Shown here: positions 5,825-8,976 of the stretch, piece after piece
Numbering within the stretch: position 1 is the stretch's first letter
How the letters are laid out: every line of letters starts with the position of its first letter
DNA from: Chitinophagaceae bacterium UBA2793
GTDB taxonomy: Bacteria > Bacteroidota > Bacteroidia > Chitinophagales > Chitinophagaceae
DNA length: 8,976 bases
Reading direction: 5' to 3'
NCBI GenBank assembly: GCA_002352045.1
Contig: DEHT01000040.1
Span: forward strand, 10,525-19,500
Position numbers and translations under genes: made by a program
The notes under the pieces: model-generated
Databases searched by the model: none
What the model saw: the letters and a program-made list of their open reading frames with translations, nothing else
Told to the model about the DNA's origin: nothing

Positions 5825-8800
5825 CTATTGTTTTACAAACTTGAGTGTCCTTACTTCACCATCAGCAGTTAATCCGCTTACGGTGTATACTCCGGCGGCA
5901 ACTTTTTCCATACTCAATGGAACCTGGTTGCTTCCGGCAATAAGGCTTATTCGTTGTTTGCTTATTTGCTTACCATTTATATCTCTTACCACAATTTCCA
6001 TAATGGATTTTTCGGCACTGGTAACAGTAAGTATTGCTGCTTGTTTAACAGGGTTTGGAGCCAGGCTTACTATTTCAAAGCCTTTGTTTTTACCCATTAA
6101 CACTACAATGGTACTGTAGCCTATTTTACCATCAATATCAATTGTTTTTAAGCGATAGTAATTAAGCCCTGCTAAAGGTTGCATGTCGTTTTGTGTAAAC
6201 GGCTGCAGGCAACGAGCTGCGGTTTCTGAACTGGTATAGATAGGTTCAAATCTTCTTCCGTCGGCACTGCGTTCCAATACCAATGTTACTGAAGGTGAAC
6301 CTGTACAGCTTACTTTCCAATCCAACACATTGCGGCTATTTTGTTTGGTACCACGGAAGTACTCAATAGCTACCGGCATTGCGGCACCGGAAACAGCAAT
6401 ATCAAAAGTACCCATATCGCCATTCCAGCCATATACTCTTACATAATAGGGTTGTCCGGCCGTTAATCCTGTAAGGTTTACTGTTTCATCACTACCAATG
6501 CTTCCATCGGCACATCCTAAACTTGTAAGGCTTCCACAAGCCCCTGAGAATACTTCTACAATCGCATCTAAAGAAACAGCGTTAGTTAAGGTTACTGTGG
6601 CGTCGCCATTAGAAGTAGGAGTAAACTGGAACCAAACATCAGGAGCAGATGGAGAAGTAAAACCTTCACAGCTAATTGGTGCAAGGCTTTGAGTAGCACT
6701 ATTGTTATTTGAGCTTATGGCTACCAAACCAATAGTAGTTGCACCCACACACTCATCATTTGCAGGAGGAGGTGCTAATGTAGTAAATGATTCTACCGCA
6801 GAGTTAGCACTAAAGCCTGCTCCGGTACCGGAACAATCCTGTCGAACATATACATCATAATCGGTTGAAGTTGCTAAACCAGTAATAGCCTGTGGCGAAG
6901 TGGCAGGATTGATTACTGTACCACCTGCACCTGCTGTAGCACCTGTACCAGGGGTAAAGCCGGCAGGGCCATATTCTAAAACAAATGTTCCGGTACCTAC
7001 CCAAGTTACACTTGCACTAGTAGAAGTAATTGACCCGGCAGTTACTGCTGATGGAACTGAACATGGAACACTCACTACACAAATATCAAAAGTAGAGGCT
7101 GCTGTAGCATCTCCATAATACTCGTACACTTGAATGAAATAAGTAGATCCCACTGTTAGACCGGTAAGATTTCTTACCTCTACTCCACCTTCACCTGTAG
7201 CGTCAACACATGCACCACCGGTAGGAGTAGTTGTAGATCCGCAGGCAGATAAAACGCCTAATACGGCATCAAAACCTGTTGCACCATCTACTGTAATGGT
7301 CGCATTGGTTTCAGTTGCAACAAAACTAAACCAAACTGCTTTTTCTGTTCCATTGGTGCAATCTCCGGCTTCATCATTATCGGTAGCTCCCAGTGTACTA
7401 AAAGTTTGATTAATACAGCTTGTATTTACAGGAAGAGAGATTGCTCCAGAACAAACATCATTCGCAGGTGGTGGTGCTAAAGTTGTAAATGATACTACAG
7501 GAGAATTTGCACTAAAGCCGTTTCCTGCACCGGTACAATCCTGGCGTACATACACATCGTAGGCAGTAGATTGAGTAAGGCCGGTAATTGCCTGCACCGA
7601 AGTTGCAGGGTTAATAACAGTACCGCCTGCACCTGCTGTAGCACCTGTACCAGGAGTAAAGCCGGTAGGGCCATACTCTAAAACAAAAGTTCCGGTGCCT
7701 GCCCAAGTTACACTTGCACCAGAAGAAGTTACTGTTCCAGCACTAACACCAGTTGGTACAGCACAAAGCGCTGGGCATGTAACCGAAATAGTGTATGCAC
7801 CAAATTCAGCAGTTCCGAATCCGCCCAGCATTATATAATAAGTAGTTCCGGCTGTAGCGGCAAAGGTTAATTGAGATAAACCGTAGTCAGTTTCAGAACA
7901 GCCATCATCATCAGAGCCTGCACATTGAGTAAAAGCACCACAGCTTCCTGTATAAACCCTTAAATACGTATCCCACTGAGTACCTGAACATACACCAATG
8001 GTTAATGCACCTGAATTGGCTGGCGTAACAGTGTACCATACTGCTCTATTGGTACCAGTAGTTGCTGTTGTGCTACCACATGTTATACCAGGTAAAGCAT
8101 CATTGCCTGCAAAAGTATTATCTCCAGATGCACTGCCATCGCAAGCTATTGCAATAGCCCCAGAGCATTCATCATTGGCAGGCGGAGGTGGTGGTGTTCC
8201 CACACAAATAGTAAAATCGGTAGTAGTACCTACTGTTGAAGAAGTAGAGTACACACGTATTAAATAAGTATTGCCTGCTGTTAAGCCTGAAACAAGGCCA
8301 CTTAATGCACCTGATGTGGTAGTTAAACAACCCAAGCTTGTCAACGTAGAACCACAAGAACCTGAATAAACATTGATAGCGGTAACATTAGTAGCACCAG
8401 TAATATCTATTACATGTGTTGCACCAGTAGCAACAAAGGAGAACCACACATCATCATTAATGCCGGTTGCACTACAAGTGGGTGTAGGTAATTCACCTGA
8501 TTGAGTTGCGCCTACAGTTGTTCCCGTAGTGGTAGTACCACAGGCCAAATCTGCATTAACTGTTAAAGCAATTGCTCCACTGCAAATATCATTGGCTAAA
8601 GTAGGTGTAATGGTTAATACGCCGCTAACATTTGCAGAACCATCCCAGAAACCACCGCCTCCGGTATTGTATCCACCATAGCGGTATTCGCCACCACTCA
8701 ACTGCCAACGGCTTGCATAATAATAAGTACCGGCTCCTAAAGTTCGTCCAATACTTGTTGAGTCTTCATCATTATTACCTGCTTCTGTATTATAAGCCGC

Positions 8801-8976
8801 CAATTTCCAAGCTGAAGAAGGCCAGGATGAAGGATTGGTATTGGCACTGTTTACGCCTATCCATGCCACTAATCCGGCACCGGCACCTGCAGCATCTGTA
8901 ACACCCGGCTCCCATGCTTGAGTATATACTAATACACTGTCACCCAAACTAATGGTTGGAGTAACCGGCCATTGTA
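5825..8976 (-). CDS. Large modular secreted protein with PPC-like and fibronectin III modules and a T9SS sorting domain (5' end outside the window)
   Basis: The frame is open from the window edge to a TAA at 5825-5827, giving 1049 visible residues. A TTG at 8945-8947 is not a credible start because the reading frame continues upstream and no signal peptide follows it. Modules in protein order, with nucleotide spans: a beta-rich module with YTQAWEPG, GTYYYASRWQLSGGEYRYGG and GGGGFWDGS (8976-8609); PPC-like 1 starting ANDICSGAI (8596-8198); PPC-like 2 starting ANDECSGAI with GSDDDGC (8179-7772); fibronectin III 1 (7765-7478); PPC-like 3, ANDVCSGAI (7465-7073); fibronectin III 2 (7063-6776); PPC-like 4, ANDECVGAT (6763-6389); a pre-sorting beta domain with LERSADGRRFEPI and NYYRLKTIDIDGKIGYS (6379-6098); and a T9SS type A sorting domain, SLAPNPVKQ to GEVRTLKFVKQ (6079-5828). 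Proline linkers (TPPPPP, APPP) join modules. Paired Cys in PPC-like modules suggest disulfides. The protein should cross the outer membrane by T9SS and be surface-attached or released. No catalytic domain is visible; adhesion or carbohydrate binding is a guess, and an enzymatic domain could lie upstream of the window. Confidence 0.93.
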   Translation of the reverse strand, partial: QWPVTPTISLGDSVLVYTQAWEPGVTDAAGAGAGLVAWIGVNSANTNPSSWPSSAWKLAAYNTEAGNNDEDSTSIGRTLGAGTYYYASRWQLSGGEYRYGGYNTGGGGFWDGSANVSGVLTITPTLANDICSGAIALTVNADLACGTTTTGTTVGATQSGELPTPTCSATGINDDVWFSFVATGATHVIDITGATNVTAINVYSGSCGSTLTSLGCLTTTSGALSGLVSGLTAGNTYLIRVYSTSSTVGTTTDFTICVGTPPPPPANDECSGAIAIACDGSASGDNTFAGNDALPGITCGSTTATTGTNRAVWYTVTPANSGALTIGVCSGTQWDTYLRVYTGSCGAFTQCAGSDDDGCSETDYGLSQLTFAATAGTTYYIMLGGFGTAEFGAYTISVTCPALCAVPTGVSAGTVTSSGASVTWAGTGTFVLEYGPTGFTPGTGATAGAGGTVINPATSVQAITGLTQSTAYDVYVRQDCTGAGNGFSANSPVVSFTTLAPPPANDVCSGAISLPVNTSCINQTFSTLGATDNDEAGDCTNGTEKAVWFSFVATETNATITVDGATGFDAVLGVLSACGSTTTPTGGACVDATGEGGVEVRNLTGLTVGSTYFIQVYEYYGDATAASTFDICVVSVPCSVPSAVTAGSITSTSASVTWVGTGTFVLEYGPAGFTPGTGATAGAGGTVINPATSPQAITGLATSTDYDVYVRQDCSGTGAGFSANSAVESFTTLAPPPANDECVGATTIGLVAISSNNNSATQSLAPISCEGFTSPSAPDVWFQFTPTSNGDATVTLTNAVSLDAIVEVFSGACGSLTSLGCADGSIGSDETVNLTGLTAGQPYYVRVYGWNGDMGTFDIAVSGAAMPVAIEYFRGTKQNSRNVLDWKVSCTGSPSVTLVLERSADGRRFEPIYTSSETAARCLQPFTQNDMQPLAGLNYYRLKTIDIDGKIGYSTIVVLMGKNKGFEIVSLAPNPVKQAAILTVTSAEKSIMEIVVRDINGKQISKQRISLIAGSNQVPLSMEKVAAGVYTVSGLTADGEVRTLKFVKQ
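6772..7063 (-). repeat. Long direct repeat, copy 2 (fibronectin III module 2)
   Basis: Second copy of the module, in the same orientation and reading frame. The identical core lies at 6924-6952. Similarity runs through the APPPAND linker into the start of the following PPC-like module and then falls sharply, so the duplication unit now recognisable is the fibronectin III module plus linker. Confidence 0.88.
7474..7765 (-). repeat. Long direct repeat, copy 1 (fibronectin III module 1)
   Basis: Copy of a module of about 290 bp repeated at an offset of exactly 702 bases (234 codons) within the T9SS protein gene. The best-conserved core is 7626-7654, 29 bases identical to copy 2. At protein level the two modules share 76 of 95 residues by hand count, including TFVLEYGPxGFTPGTG and YDVYVRQDC. 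Confidence 0.88.

Noticed and set aside
6772..7765. Repeat pair considered as a CRISPR array or mobile-element ends
   Set aside because: There are only two copies of about 290 bp, in frame within one coding sequence and encoding a fibronectin III fold. There are no spacers, no inverted ends and no transposase.
5814..8901. Several + strand open frames of 70-100 codons opposite the large - strand gene (for example 5814-6119, 6498-6692, 6900-7118, 7998-8267, 8632-8901)
   Set aside because: They lie antisense to clearly recognisable PPC-like, fibronectin and sorting domains, show no family features and vary with the repeat content. They are shadows of the real frame.
8945..8947. TTG as the start of the T9SS-sorted protein
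   Set aside because: The reading frame continues without a stop to the window edge, and the sequence after this codon is inside a folded beta module and is not a signal peptide. The gene is 5'-truncated.

Overview
The window looks like chromosomal DNA from a member of the Bacteroidota, most likely a Chitinophagaceae-like or other Sphingobacteriia-type organism. The evidence is the low-GC, AT-rich sequence, the near absence of Shine-Dalgarno sites before starts, a TonB-dependent receptor with an N-terminal carboxypeptidase-regulatory-like domain, a lipoprotein whose anchor Cys is followed by four Asp, and a large secreted protein ending in a type IX secretion (T9SS) sorting domain. The genus-level guess is inference.

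Left part (1-951, + strand): the 3' end of a DUF4331-family gene is followed 18 bases later by a second small gene. The second gene encodes a lipoprotein carrying what is normally the C-terminal portion of DUF4331 proteins. Together they look like one DUF4331 protein split over two adjacent genes. A hairpin follows at 972-1000.

Middle (1101-5697, + strand): a tightly spaced three-gene set, probably an operon. It encodes a small His-rich membrane-anchored or exported protein (probable TTG start), a 746-residue TonB-dependent receptor with a His-containing plug motif, and a 636-residue HupE/UreJ-type inner-membrane protein fused to a long TPR-like C-terminal region. Gaps are 44 and 35 bases. 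The arrangement suggests passage of a substrate, plausibly a transition metal such as nickel, cobalt or copper, from the outer membrane to the inner membrane. The metal cannot be read from the sequence. Counting membrane segments and applying the positive-inside rule places the TPR part in the periplasm. This set is the most interesting content of the window.

Right part (5825-8976, - strand): a convergent gene, truncated at its 5' end by the window edge. It encodes a large modular extracellular protein with an N-terminal beta-rich module, four PPC-like Cys-containing modules, two nearly identical fibronectin type III modules, a pre-sorting beta domain and a C-terminal T9SS sorting domain. The convergent junction (5698-5824) holds a perfect 13-bp stem hairpin that can serve as a terminator for both strands.

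No tRNA, rRNA, CRISPR array, insertion sequence or recognisable riboswitch was seen.
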